Assembly: GCA_001592805.2 (NCBI GenBank)
Contig: CP051142.1
Coordinates: 2,232,001-2,296,000, forward strand
Source: Peltaster fructicola
Taxonomy: Eukaryota; Ascomycota; Dothideomycetes
DNA length: 64,000 nt
Direction of reading: 5' to 3'
Shown here piece by piece: positions 22,555 through 33,552 of this stretch (within the stretch, counting starts at the first letter, position 1; each line of letters opens with the position of its first letter). A program made the position numbers and the translations under genes. The notes under the pieces were generated by a model. The model saw only the letters and a list, made by a program, of their open reading frames with translations, was not told the origin of the DNA and ran no database searches.

Positions 22555-23355
22555 GGCTCCTCCATGGCAGCTATTGCAGCTACGGCGCGAGACTGCTCGT
22601 GCTGGCATGTTCGGAATTTCTCCTCCTCGATCTCAAGACAATCTTGTTGAGAGAGGCACTTCGCTCAGTGCACACAGCTACCTTCCCCGAAAGTGGTTGG
22701 CGCAGGAGCTGAATTGGTCTATTGCACGCCAGAGAATAGCTGCGCCGCCACGAAAAACAATTAAAGCGCAGTTCCTATCACAGCTCTCACACAGCCAGGG
22801 GCTTGGTAACTGCTTGCAATTTCACATTCGGGCTGTGCAGCCTTTCGAGTACTGCTGCAGCTCCACACGCAATGTCTTCTCGAGCTACTGTCTCTCAACG
22901 CTGACAGTCGACATAGCAGTGGAGTGTGAATTATGGTCGCAAGCTAGAAGTATACACAATCAGCTCGCCTCCAACGCCCGCAGCCAGCAGCGAAGTCGTT
23001 CCCTTGGAAGACCACAGCATGTTTTGTCCTTGCTCGTCGCTGGTGCATGGTCTCTCATTTTGTGTCTAGCTGGCTGCGAAGAAAGGCTGTCGTTGCACAA
23101 GCCATGACCCTGGTTTCACATTGTGTTGCCCACTGGCGTACATATCATCACTTTACTGGCCCGAACGGACGAACGTTCACAACCTGGACCCAGATGTGAA
23201 GCGCGCGAAGGCCCAAGGCTGAGTTTTGCGGACAAGTAGTGCTTATAGACAGGCGACACAGCATCGTCTGGAATAGGCATCGTCAGCTGCTATTGTGCTA
23301 TTAGTAGAAATCGGCCATTTCACATGGCTACGGACAACCTCACATTCTCCCAAGG

Positions 23356-23362
23356 TTATATA
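23356..23362 (+). promoter_or_regulatory. Probable TATA box of the GPI-protein gene
   Basis: TTATATA about 120 bases before the ATG at 23480, followed by a C/A-rich leader (ACACAATACACATTC and similar), usual for expressed fungal genes. Role inferred from position. Confidence 0.45.
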
Positions 23363-23479
23363 CGTGCTCTGCACCTCGCAGCACTACACACCCTCTGCAC
23401 AACATCTCCATTCTTCAACACAATACACATTCTTTGCATATCTTACACTTTTGCCTTACCACACACTCAATCCCTCACC

Positions 23480-24490
23480 ATGGCGCATCTCTTGTCCACA
23501 CTGCTCTTCCTTAGTGTTGCAGCTGCGCAGAGCACCATCACATCCGCACCTGTTGCCAGCGCTCTTCATACTAGCATCGCAGTGCCTAATCTCAGCTTTT
23601 CAGGACCTGCGGCTATCTCGATTGTATGCTGGCCTTCAGTCTGACAATACGTTGGTGGTATGCTAACTATCTCTTCTAGGTCAGTGCCGATGCTTGTCGA
23701 ACCTCTTTCGTAGCTCGTTGCACAGATGCTGGCACTTGCGGCGATGATTTCAGTAAGATCTTTTCACTTGATTGCTGGTACACTGCTAACCATTGCGACA
23801 GCGCTGGCAATCACTGGTGTCTTTGGTCCTTCGTTCCACCGTTACTTAGAGACTGGAACTTTCTCCGGCACGACCGTCGGAGTCGTTGAGTCGTGTGCAG
23901 TGTCGGCATCATCGAGAGGAATCTGTAAGTCTGAAGTCCCAGCAACAATCGATTGATGGATCTGTCCTGCCATGTCATTGCATAGATTTGCTGATCAGTC
24001 TGTCACAGGCGTTGCTACAGTGGAACAGGCATCATCTGGAACCACGGACGTTCTATATTCAACATACACGTCCATTCAGACGTACAAGCCAGTTCCTGTC
24101 ACTGCTGGTACACTTCCAACAGGATCTTGTACCGCGGCTGCTTCACAATATATGCCTGCCCCAACGACTGGTCCTACAGTGCGCACCACTGTAATCTTTG
24201 GAAGCGGGATCAGAAGTGTGTCTAGTAGATCTACAGGAGCAAATCAATCGGCCGGATCAAGCAGTGGATCGACATCGACGACGATTTCGTCGACGACCGT
24301 CTCACAAACCGACTCATCAGCGACGTCGTCGACGACAACCTCGGCGACCGACTCAGCTGCGCAAGCTTCAAACGCTGCACAGGCTTCTAGCTCTACTAAG
24401 ACTGGTGCAGCAGCGGCTGCTACAGCTCACGCGATCTACAAGATCATCATGGCTCCAGCAGTTGCAGCAGTTGCAGCAGCAGTGCTTTAG
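23480..24490 (+). CDS. Secreted Ser/Thr-rich protein, probable GPI anchor
   Basis: Four exons: 23480-23623, 23680-23752, 23802-23924, 24009-24490; introns of 56, 49 and 84 nt, the first two with GCTAAC branch points. The joined frame gives 273 residues. A signal peptide (MAHLLSTLLFLSVAAAQ, cleavage after Ala/Gln) leads into about 145 residues with six to eight cysteines (e.g. ADACRTSFVARCTDAGTC), then a long Ser/Thr tract typical of O-mannosylated stalks, and ends in AIYKIIMAPAVAAVAAAVL, a hydrophobic tail preceded by small residues that fits a GPI attachment signal. Location: cell wall or outer membrane face. No enzymatic motif. I do not recognise the Cys-containing domain. The Ala/Val tail is written in a GTTGCAGCA repeat. 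Confidence 0.82.
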
Positions 24491-26905
24491 ACCTATGATG
24501 CTAGCTCATATGTTCTCGAGATGGTTCAGACTTGTTATACCACAGTTGTTTTTGGCGCGATATACCTCAATCATATATCTTTCGATCTTTCTGAACAACA
24601 CACTCAGCACGCTCGCCCGATGCCATCTTCAATTCGTTGCAATGCACACTTGTGCCTGTGACCCTTCACCAGAGACGCCAAGGCGAACTTTCTGGTTGTC
24701 TGGACGCTCGGCTCATGTCAATCGTGGTGACCTGGCGCATAGTGGTCAAGCATGACTTGGGATATCCTGCATCTGACAGGTGAGATCGGTGCGACTGTGA
24801 CAGGGCATACTTCGATCTGACCGCTCGTGCTTGCACAAGCGACTAGAATCGTCGTAGACAACGGAATCTGATATTCGAGCGATGATAGTCGCGAGAGCCA
24901 CAACAAGATCGTATTTTGACGTAGCTTGGCGACAGTGTGCTTTACGCACTTGCTGGACTCCACGTTATAGGCGATAATGGGTCCACTTCCTGTCTCGCCG
25001 ACCGCTACATGCACGTGTCGGCAACGTCATTGGGATATAGTCCTGCTCAAAGATGATGTTGGTCGTTGGTGTAGCTACACGAAAACGCGAAATGGACGCG
25101 TGAATACGCGAATACAGGGAAATTGTTGCCGGGCACTTTCGTGTAGGCTTGCTAGAGCTCGTCACAACACAGGCATCATCCACTCTTCTCTAGAAAGCAT
25201 CCAACATCATCACGACGCGAGCTACACACTAGCTGTCCGTCTTCTTATGTCAACTGTTGACAACGACGCTGCACAGCTCTCAGACTTGTCCAGTCCAGTA
25301 CAGATCATGTAGGCGTACTGGCAGGATGACTTACTGCAGCAATGCCCAACAGCAACGCGATCTCACAGTGCAGAGCACTGGATGAATCATTTTTCTCTAT
25401 CAAAGCCATTCAGCAACGCTGCTCCACTGACTCGCGCCACTCGTCTACTATGGATAAACGGGCCTCGTCGACAGCTTCCGGTCACAAACCCATGTTCTTG
25501 CAGCCCAAGCTTCATGTCAACCTTGAGAGTGAAACATCTGTCGATCCCTTACGGATGTCATTGAGGATCGGCAAGAAGCTCTATATCGTGTGGTTTGAGA
25601 CAATGGAGCATGAGTCAGAGCGCAATGCCAGCCATGCTGTATGCTCTCGTACCCTGGACACGAGCTCCATCTGTACCATCGGCATGCAGATTGACCAACA
25701 TGTACAGCTCGAAGACGCACATTCCCAATGGAAGTGTCAGTGGCTCTCCGCTCGGGTACGTTGCAACCGTGTTCGATCTATGCCACAGCCGCCGTGCTGC
25801 TGAGGCACCTGGCTGCTTGTTGATGGGCTGGTGTCTCGTTCTGCGAGGCTAGAATATGGCACTGCAAGGTAAGCGCCACCACAGACTGGGCCTACACCGT
25901 GCAGGCTCGCACTCACAGCCAACAACACGATGGACAATCTTGCTCGTTCAGCACCGTATGGGCTGCCTATAAGCACGCAGCTTGCGATATGGTCCATGGT
26001 GTACTGCTTCACGCATCAAGAAGTGATCCTACCATGGCAACTCCGCTACAGAGAACTGCTTACTGTTTGATACACTTTCCAGATGATGCGCGCATCGATC
26101 ACTTGACTTACAGGAAGCCGAGCAACGAGCAGAAGAGGAGCCCGGTCGTCGTTGCGCGTGCAAGACCGAATACGCGCATATGACGACGTACTGCTTGTGC
26201 AGATAGGCTTGACATCATCATCTCCTCTCCAGTCTCGAGGCGGATTCCCACTTACGATCGTGGTATCATGCTACGGTGTCCCGGAAATACCTAAGCTCAT
26301 TCCTCCCACATATGGTGGTACCCTTGCCGACCGCGCAGCGCCACTGACTCTGACTAGTCTTTGATTTGCTGCCACCGACAAAGTCTCTCAGGTTCGATGC
26401 ATATGACTCGACGAATGTGCTTACCCGCACGGAATCCCGTCTCACGTCCGCTTAATTCTGCCATGCATCCGAAATGACCGGAGTGCTGATCGACGATGTT
26501 GGTGCTCGGCGACTGCATAAGCCTCCAGCATCGACCTCACCCGCGATCTGCCTTGCTGCAACATGCAACTCAGCAATTCGTCGTAAGTTTGCGCTTAGCA
26601 AAACGGATAGACAGGTCGATTCGCTCAGGTTGACTTCCAGAAATGCGTAAACGGTCGTCATCGAGTCTGATCTCGACCAAGAGGGTCGCAGAAGTACAGT
26701 TTTGCGAGCAGCTCCTCTGACAAAGGTCGCAGCCTTGTCAAAGATCATGCTTTCACTTCAGTGCCCATGGGCGACGTGGTCCACGTGTAGAACATCTTCT
26801 TGAGGACTGTAGAATTATCTGGCTGTATACTATCATTATAATATCTAACCACTATCATATCCATACAACAGCATCCTGAATTACTCGCTCTTGACTAAGA
26901 CCAGC
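24491..26905. other. Intergenic, 2.4 kb without a recognisable gene
   Basis: Lies between the GPI-protein gene and the end of the peroxidase gene, both transcribed toward it. Scanned on both strands; frames up to 153 codons (25342-25803 plus) show no domain, signal sequence or plausible exon pairing. Confidence 0.45.
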
Positions 26906-28316
26906 TTAGGAGACGTGGTTGCATTGCGGCTTGACTGGCGCAGAGGTGAAGTAGGTCTTGTTGTAGACGTTGTTGCCTGAGTTCTTCACAACTGAAGGAG
27001 GTGGGCTTAAAGGTCCTCCGATGTTGCTTGCGTTTGGATAAAGGAAACCATTGCTCAAGCTGTTCGTTGGACATCCCAAAAATGGGGCGGTGAGGTTAAC
27101 GCTAGTGAGTTTGTTGATGGCCCATGTCGTGGCAGCTTCAATCTCCTCGGCAGTTCCCTCGACGAGGAGTGGTGTGATAGAGCCAATGCCTTGGACTACG
27201 TCGCACAGTGCGGTGCTTACGTTGAAGTTTGGTCCTCCAATCTGTGCGAAAGCTGGAAGTAGAGGGTATGCCGGATAGATCTGCGTCGTTATCAGTTTGG
27301 GTTCTCTATAGACGTGACCAACTGACCTGGGTGTAACCGTCTGTCAATGTGTCAACGGCACCGTATGGTATGCTACGGCGGTACCAGTTCTTTGGCCATC
27401 TCTCAGGGACATATTTGAAGCTATCGGTCGATGCATCATACTCGGCGCCGATGATGGAAGAGATTGACTCGTAGTTTGGAACACCTCCCAGACCGTAAGT
27501 TCCGTTGCTGAAGAAGTTGGGGTAGAAGGCAAAGGCACCGAGAGACACGATCTGAGGGAATGGGAAAACGTATAGGTATGCTGTTAGATATTAGTGAATA
27601 CTCACAGGTCCAACATGATTTGACATACGGTTGTTGGCCTGAGCGAACTTGGCCTGAGCAGCATACTGGGCAGCCATGACCTCCATGTCGAATGTTCCGG
27701 ATCCTGACTTGGCAAGTTCTACATTCTGGTAGAACATACGGGAAGAGACATGGTGGTTGTCTCCGCATCCGTTGTAGAAGTCCTCACGGTTTGGACTGAT
27801 GTCAGCTTCAACGGTACTGTGTCGGTTAAGGCCACCATAGCCGTTGACGCCAGCACCAAGGTACCAGGACTCAGTCGCAATGTCTCCATCGGCGAGAATG
27901 GCGAAGACACTGAGGACTGTCGAAAGGTCTGGGTGCATGTTGAATCCACGAGAGGTAGCAGCTAAGACCTGTCCGTAGTTGACGTAGCCATTGCGTGGAA
28001 GGTAGCCGTAGTTGGCGAGGAGGTTGAGGCCTGGGCATGGACCTCGAGAGTCGTTAGGTCCTGGAGCTTGGAACTCGTAGCCTGGCTCAGGTCGAAGGTC
28101 GTCCAGGTCGACCTCAGCAGCGACTGAGCCGAGAAGACCGGTGATGGTGCTTCCAAGACCACCGAGGATGCCACCAAGACCTTGACGCTTCTCAAGATCC
28201 TCAGCTGCAGCTCTCTCGCGCAACATGGACTCGATCTCGGCCTTGTTCATGGATCCCATGCCTGGGAAGGCCAAAGTGGCCGGAAGAGCGAGAAGACAGA
28301 GTGCTGCGGACTTCAT
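26906..28316 (-). CDS. Secreted heme-thiolate peroxidase (chloroperoxidase/peroxygenase family)
   Basis: Family enzymes use a cysteine-ligated heme and H2O2 to halogenate or oxygenate organic substrates. Three exons: 27606-28316, 27327-27551, 26906-27280, introns 54 and 46 nt, 436 residues. A signal peptide (1-16, ends ATLAF) precedes a short propeptide with a Lys-Arg processing site at 43-44. The heme-ligand motif is GPCPGLNLLANYGYLPRNG, with Cys94 as the proximal thiolate. E170-A171-D172 stands where the family has E-H-D (chloroperoxidase) or E-G-D (peroxygenases), 76 residues after the Cys. Several N-x-S/T sites occur near the C-terminus. Length fits the long fungal subgroup. Substrate cannot be predicted. 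A TATA-like element lies 75 bases before the ATG. Confidence 0.92.
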
Positions 28317-28388
28317 CTTGAAATGGATGGAGAGAGAACGTGAGAAGGAGGTGTAGTGGTCACAAACCGTAGGACATTACCAGTTCTC

Positions 28389-28397
28389 CTTATATTG
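28389..28397 (-). promoter_or_regulatory. TATA-like element of the peroxidase gene
   Basis: The minus strand reads ACAATATAAG about 75 bases upstream of the ATG at 28316. Position and sequence are right for a fungal TATA element; untested. Confidence 0.4.
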
Positions 28398-29558
28398 TAT
28401 GACCTCTCCAGCTCCCGCTGCCCTGCTGCCACATCGTCGATTGACTTTTAGCAAGCAGTTATGACATGTACGAAGCCGAGCGTCTCAGTAATCGTAAAAG
28501 CACGAAAACCTCGTGGTCATTGCAGTGATCGTCGTTGTTTTTGCCCAGAAAGAAGACGCACGTTGAGCAACGAGTCTCGATGAAGTGAGTGCAGAACAGC
28601 ATAAGATCGTCAAGCCAACGTCAGCAATCTCCGCTGCCATACGATTCGCCCGATCGATCTGCTTCTGGCGGCTGGGACCCAGAGTGGGTAATGACTCGAT
28701 GCACTTGTTGCCATGCAGGACAGTGCTTTCTGACAGGGATTGTCAGCTTTCTTGTCCGTCATACTGCACCTCTCCGGCCTTCCTCTTCGCTTCGTGAACC
28801 TCATCTGTTCAATGATTATGCAGCAGAGCGCCCGCCTCCGCTGGCTGTTGAGATCTTGCTCAGCAGCCACACACGCCATGCTGCGGCAAGGCTGCATGCT
28901 GCTGTGAGATGACCAAGAACTGGTTGAGCAGAACTGCGTGGCCTCCATCATGATATCACTGGCCCTTAGAAGTTGCCTCCTTTACCTGACGTGCGCTTGT
29001 GTTGTCCGCGGCTGTTGAGAGACCAAAGAAGCAGTGATCGCTGCTTAGAATGAGGTCGGAACGTTGTGGAGGCGACAAAACCAGGAGATGGCCTTCGGAA
29101 GGCGGCACCCTTACATCGTGGATGTAATGTACGAGTGCCACTAAAAGCGATGTTAGTGACATTCTTCTGCAAGGTTGATATTTTAAGCATAAAAACTCTG
29201 TCAAAAGTGGAAATGCCTTTTCGGGTTAATCTTTGACGCACAGATGGTGTACCGTAGTGATCCATACTCCCCTTCCTGCCATCGTGTCTGGCGGTCTGAT
29301 GCTGTATATCATCACCGTGCATAGATCGAGCTGTAGTGTCACAAAGTGGTGCGTGCCGACACGATTCGTGACGACCCAAGCTGTGATGTGTCCTCGTCCA
29401 GCAATCGATTATCGAACTAAAGTGCGGCATTGCAGCACACCTTTGTGCTAGGGTCGGCACATGCTGATGGTGGGAAGAAATGGTGTGGTGGCGGCTATCT
29501 AGCTTGAGGATGGCGTAGCTTGGTACCGTTGACTATACAGGTTCACCTCACCTCTTGC
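28398..29558. other. Intergenic, no gene seen
   Basis: About 1.1 kb between the peroxidase promoter and the NFKBIL1-like gene. Frames to 164 codons (28966-29460 minus) have no recognisable feature. Confidence 0.45.
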
Positions 29559-30635
29559 TTAGCTTCTGCTGCTGATGCCGTCAGTCCAGATAGCATCAAT
29601 GATTTGAAAGATGTTGGTAACGGTTTTCATCGTGTCGTCATCAGCCTTGCCACGGAAGCGTTGTTGAATCTTGTCTGGATGCCATCGTACACGCTCGACT
29701 TTGAGCACATGCTGTCTTGTCTGTCCGCTTTGCAACGGCATGTTTTGCATGAACTCTTCGATGTGAGGTCGAGTGAGTGGTTTCGACGGTAATGTCGGCC
29801 TTGGCAACTGAGAAGTGTCTGCAGTGCCTTCGTCGTTGAGTTTCTCCCAAGCGGCGAGGTATTCAATCCAGGCATCATGCCATCTTGTGCTCGGGATGGA
29901 CGACTCGGTTGTGTTATGAGAGCTCTGATGATCAAAGACGTACTCGTAGTCTTCAGTCGTCTTGTACTCTGACGCTCGCTCCCAGGCCTCTTTCTCTCGA
30001 CGCCTGACAAAGTCGTCCTTTTTCTTTTGTTTCGCGTACTCCTCTTCTTGCTGCTTCCTAGCTGCTCTGTCGCGTTCGATGACAACCTCAGGATGTTGCT
30101 TCTCCCACATCTTCTCTTTCACCCACGCCGCATATTGGTCATCACTCATCTCTTCAAGCTCACCTTTCGCCGTACGAATGGTTGGTCGAGAGAAAGCGTG
30201 AATAGGTTGACTATAGACGCTCTCCCAGTACGCAGCAGCCTCGTCGTCGGCAAGTGCATCGAGCAGCGAGGACAGAAAGGCGTCATCAGTAGGAGGGTTG
30301 GGTGGAGCAGGCTCTCGTGGGAAAGGATGAGCAGCTTCGGTGCTGTGCTCTTCAGACGGTTGTCGGTGTCTAGTGCGGCGTTGTTTCGAGTGCTTCTCAC
30401 GAGTAGTTGTGCCATCTTTGAAGCGAAAACGCCGACCAGAGCTACTTGCCTTTTCTGCATTATGGCGTTCTCGACGTCGCCTGCGCTTTCGGATGTGGTC
30501 TTCAGCATCTGATGCGATCGAGTTATGCTTGTCGATCTCCTGCTGTAGTGCTACCAGGATAGCATCGTGGTCAGGTTCAGAGCCAGCAACAAGAGACTCT
30601 CGTACGAGCTTCTTGCTGTCTGCTATCGAAGGCAT
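29559..30635 (-). CDS. NFKBIL1-like protein with degenerate J-like C-terminus
   Basis: One exon, 358 residues. The N-terminus is a basic Arg-rich region (KRRRRRERHNAEK) and a long Glu/Lys/Arg helical stretch, about 180-230, likely a coiled coil. The C-terminal block AWEKLN ... VERVRWHPDKIQQRFRG is the hallmark of the NF-kappa-B-inhibitor-like 1 family; WHPDK echoes the HPD of J domains. The human protein is nuclear and linked to splicing; in fungi the function is not settled. Ankyrin repeats of the animal protein are absent here, as in other fungal members. The tail NIFQIIDAIWTDG completes the helical bundle. Confidence 0.8.
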   Translation of the reverse strand: MPSIADSKKLVRESLVAGSEPDHDAILVALQQEIDKHNSIASDAEDHIRKRRRRRERHNAEKASSSGRRFRFKDGTTTREKHSKQRRTRHRQPSEEHSTEAAHPFPREPAPPNPPTDDAFLSSLLDALADDEAAAYWESVYSQPIHAFSRPTIRTAKGELEEMSDDQYAAWVKEKMWEKQHPEVVIERDRAARKQQEEEYAKQKKKDDFVRRREKEAWERASEYKTTEDYEYVFDHQSSHNTTESSIPSTRWHDAWIEYLAAWEKLNDEGTADTSQLPRPTLPSKPLTRPHIEEFMQNMPLQSGQTRQHVLKVERVRWHPDKIQQRFRGKADDDTMKTVTNIFQIIDAIWTDGISSRS

Positions 30636-31325
30636 GAAAGCACAGCAGCATTACGTTGCTGCGATGTTGACGCAGGAGCTGTGTCTGGTAATGGTGAAAT
30701 GATGCAACGCGGGCGTGGAAGAAGCTCTCGCTTACATAAACATACACACGAGTCAGTCGTCTATTCGCTTATACTATTCATTGAGTACATGCGATCGGAA
30801 GAACATATTGTGTTCTTTTGGCCTCGCTGCCTGTTGATGTTCGCCCTGTATTCGATGCTATGCTGGCAGAACGACTTGCTCGTAACACATTTTGAGTGAG
30901 ATCGAGGGAGATCTCTCGTGCCGTCGCTGACGACAATATATGTTCGGCTTGTGACATCGCGTGTAGCCGGACATGCATACTTTCAAATGGGAGAGGCCCC
31001 TCGAGAGACAGTGCAGTCTGCAACACGACTGGCGTGGTGCAGTTGGCTCAGCATGACTGAATGCACAATCAACATCTAATCAACAATCAGCATTAACTCT
31101 CGAAGGCTTGCGTTGTGCTCTTTGATGTATGCGCACTATATCACACAACTTGATGCCCATTTCGAAGAACAAAGTCGGCTTGTGAGTAGGCAATGTTCGT
31201 CTTGGGCGCTTGAAATTGATACGAGCATGACATTGATGAAAAAGTCGTGACCGCCGTCCTGAATGCAACCCGGAATGTGGACAAGAAATCTGCACTGACC
31301 TTTGAAGATGTTCGACAGTGGTGTC
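30636..31325. other. Intergenic between two same-strand genes
   Basis: About 690 bases: NSRP1-like 3' side and NFKBIL1-like promoter. I see no gene. Confidence 0.5.
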
Positions 31326-32459
31326 TCATCCTCCGGCTTGCTCTTTTGCAGCCTTTCTTGCAAGATAGCGTGCCTTGGCATCACTGACGTCCTTGTCGGT
31401 CTTCTTGCTCTTTGCATCACGCTCCTGTTGGGCGCGTTGCTCCTCTTCCTCCTCCCGTTTCCTCTTGGCAGAGCTCTCGATCTGTTCTTCAATAAGCTTA
31501 CGCTGTCGCTCGCCTTGCGCACGATCGCTGGCGTAGTCACGCTTGAACGCTGGTTGTGCGCGAGCAGATGTCTTCAGATGATCGGAGCCACTAGCACCCT
31601 TGCCTTGTCCAGAAGGCGCAATGTTGAGACCGGCAGTCAGTAATTGACGCTTGTCGACAAGCTGACCTTCCTCGTTCACATGTACAGTAACACCCTTGGC
31701 CTTCATCTCAGCGGCGAGATCGGCGTCGTTCTTCGTTACCTCGTCCGTGGTAGCACTGCTCTTACTCTTGTCGTACCTCGCGGCAGCTTCCACCGCTTCT
31801 TGGTGTGACTTCTCGGTCTGGTCCATAACACTTCGGTAGAAGCTTTGCATGCCACCACCTTGCCTTCGACGACGCTCGTCGTCAGCCTCAGCTCTGGCAC
31901 GGTCTTCCTCTTGTACTCTGCGAGTCTCCTCTTGCTGCTGCTTGTATGCGCCAGTGACAAACTTCTCCTTGTCTGCAAACTCGTCACCTTCAGTCTCGCG
32001 TTCACGCTGTAACAGCTTTTCCTGCGCAACCAGCTGGTCTTGCTTTCGTCTTGCTGCAGCGTCGAGCAGATTATTGATGTACTTTGGCTTCCGCTCGACA
32101 GCTTCCTGACGAGCGACCTCTTTCCGGGCCTCCTTCAGCTCGTTCTTTGCGTCCAGAAAAGTGTCGTAGTCGAAGATCGCTGCGTCAGCTTCTTCCGCAG
32201 CTTTGATCTGCTTATTCGCATTGTACAAGGAGGACGCATTCTGGCCGTTGTCAGTCACGTTAGCATTCTTGAGCCTCGTTGGAGGTCCAGCAGCTCCCTT
32301 CGATGGCACATTTGAGCCAAACTTCTTTGGTGGACCTCGAACCGGCGCGACATCATCCTCAGCAGCCGGTTGATCATCATCATCGAGCTCGGGCTCATCC
32401 CAGATGCTCTTCTTGATGGGTTCTGCCTTTTTGACGTTGAGGCCAAATTTGAGAGGCAT
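31326..32459 (-). CDS. Nuclear speckle splicing regulatory protein 1-like (DUF2040)
   Basis: One exon, 377 residues. The conserved coiled coil (about 90-200) has the family signature: KPKYINNLLDAAARRKQDQL, QEKLLQRERETEGDEFADKE and KFVTGAYKQQQEE. The human homologue NSRP1/CCDC55 binds mRNA and influences alternative splice-site choice in nuclear speckles. The N-terminus MPLKFGLNVKK with KKFGSNV repeats and an IWDEPELDDDD segment is also typical. The C-terminus is highly charged with a KRKREEEEEQR stretch (nuclear localisation likely). Shares a 126-bp divergent promoter with the acetyltransferase gene. Confidence 0.88.
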   Translation of the reverse strand: MPLKFGLNVKKAEPIKKSIWDEPELDDDDQPAAEDDVAPVRGPPKKFGSNVPSKGAAGPPTRLKNANVTDNGQNASSLYNANKQIKAAEEADAAIFDYDTFLDAKNELKEARKEVARQEAVERKPKYINNLLDAAARRKQDQLVAQEKLLQRERETEGDEFADKEKFVTGAYKQQQEETRRVQEEDRARAEADDERRRRQGGGMQSFYRSVMDQTEKSHQEAVEAAARYDKSKSSATTDEVTKNDADLAAEMKAKGVTVHVNEEGQLVDKRQLLTAGLNIAPSGQGKGASGSDHLKTSARAQPAFKRDYASDRAQGERQRKLIEEQIESSAKRKREEEEEQRAQQERDAKSKKTDKDVSDAKARYLARKAAKEQAGG

Positions 32460-32585
32460 GGTTGAGGTGGTTGTGCAGTGTCAGAAAGTTGTGATACCGA
32501 GAGTGTTAGGATCACGTGCTCCGGCAACCACACCACACCCTTAATACTGGTTCGTTCTCTTGCTCTGATAAGAACATCGCTCAGC
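32460..32585. promoter_or_regulatory. Compact bidirectional promoter
   Basis: Only 126 bases separate the ATG of the NSRP1-like gene (minus) and that of the acetyltransferase gene (plus). It contains a CACGTG E-box at 32513-32518, the core for bHLH factors such as Cbf1 or Pho4 relatives. No clear TATA box. Shared regulation is inferred from the spacing. Confidence 0.6.
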
Positions 32586-33454
32586 ATGGCAGTATCTGAG
32601 AACAAAGCTCGTGCCTTGCGCGGCGAGCTGTACTTTGCGTTCACTCCACAGCTGACGAAGGAGAGAAGACGTTCAGCGCTGGCGTGTCATACATATAACC
32701 AGACTTCATTGACAACACGCCGCAAGCAAGTACAGATGCTGAGAGAGTAAGTCTGTGTATGTCATGGCTGTTCGTTCCGACTGCTGTCGACAGGGTAGTG
32801 TCTCCCATCTGCTTGACACTAATCAGTCCATTCAGCATCCTTGGAGACACAACCGAACTACCTCCCGAGAAAGCAGATGAGGAAGAAGATGCTGCACAGT
32901 TCGATGATGATCCTTGGGTCGAAGCTCCTGTCCGAATAGACTATGGTACAAACACGAAGATCGGCAAGAATGTCTTCATAAACTTCAATTGCACGATCTT
33001 AGACACCTGCGAGGTCACAATCGGAGCAAGGTGATGCTTCAGAAGATACCACATTAGCTTTGTTGACGGTGAACAGAACGCTGATAGCCTCGAATGTGTC
33101 AATCTACAGCGCCACACATCCATTGGATCCGGCAGTGCGAAATGGCACTCAAGGTCCCGAGCTTGGTGGCGAGATACACATTGGAGAGGATTGTTGGATA
33201 GCAGGAAATGTGGTCATTCTTCCCGGCATCACCATTGGCGATGGTGCTGTGGTTGGTGCTGGCAGCGTTGTCACAAAGGTATCTTTTTGCGCCCTCGGAA
33301 GCGTGACTGACATTGCTAGGACGTCGCTCCATATACTGTCGTTGCAGGCAACCCTGCGAAGAAGATCAAAGATGTCCCTCGAGGTACTGATGCAGCTCGC
33401 AAGAGTGGCGCCATCGATGCACTACAACGGGATATCATGAGGCAGACAGACTGA
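32586..33454 (+). CDS. Maltose O-acetyltransferase-type sugar acetyltransferase
   Basis: Acetyl-CoA-dependent O-acetyltransferase of the left-handed beta-helix (hexapeptide-repeat) family, acting on free sugars; physiological substrate unknown. Four exons: 32586-32746, 32836-33030, 33077-33278, 33320-33454; introns 89, 46 and 41 nt; 230 residues. Features: N-terminal mac domain ([14 protein letters not shown]), [19 protein letters not shown], then hexapeptide turns with [20 protein letters not shown], the catalytic-His motif [13 protein letters not shown], and [19 protein letters not shown]. Exon 2 could also begin ten bases earlier (32825 CAG), which keeps frame, but the chosen site reproduces the family's RDILGDTT. 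Converges with ITC1. Confidence 0.93.
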
Positions 33455-33552
33455 TACATGATATACAACGATCTTGATGCTCATTCCCCGTCGCTATGCT
33501 CAAGAATACTTTTCTCTCCCCAATGCCGTGCACGTCATTATCTGCTATCATG

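Larger units (their letters stand above)
21235..23479. other. Intergenic, 2.2 kb between divergent gene C and the GPI-protein gene
   Basis: Divergent promoter region. The longest frame (192 codons, 22529-23107 plus) has no conserved motif, and its composition is like the flanking DNA. A short tandem repeat is noted separately; a TATA box lies near the right end. Confidence 0.45.

Noticed and set aside
22529-23107. 192-codon plus-strand frame
   Set aside because: No domain, no splice partner, composition like the flanking noncoding DNA; single frames of this size occur by chance at this base composition.
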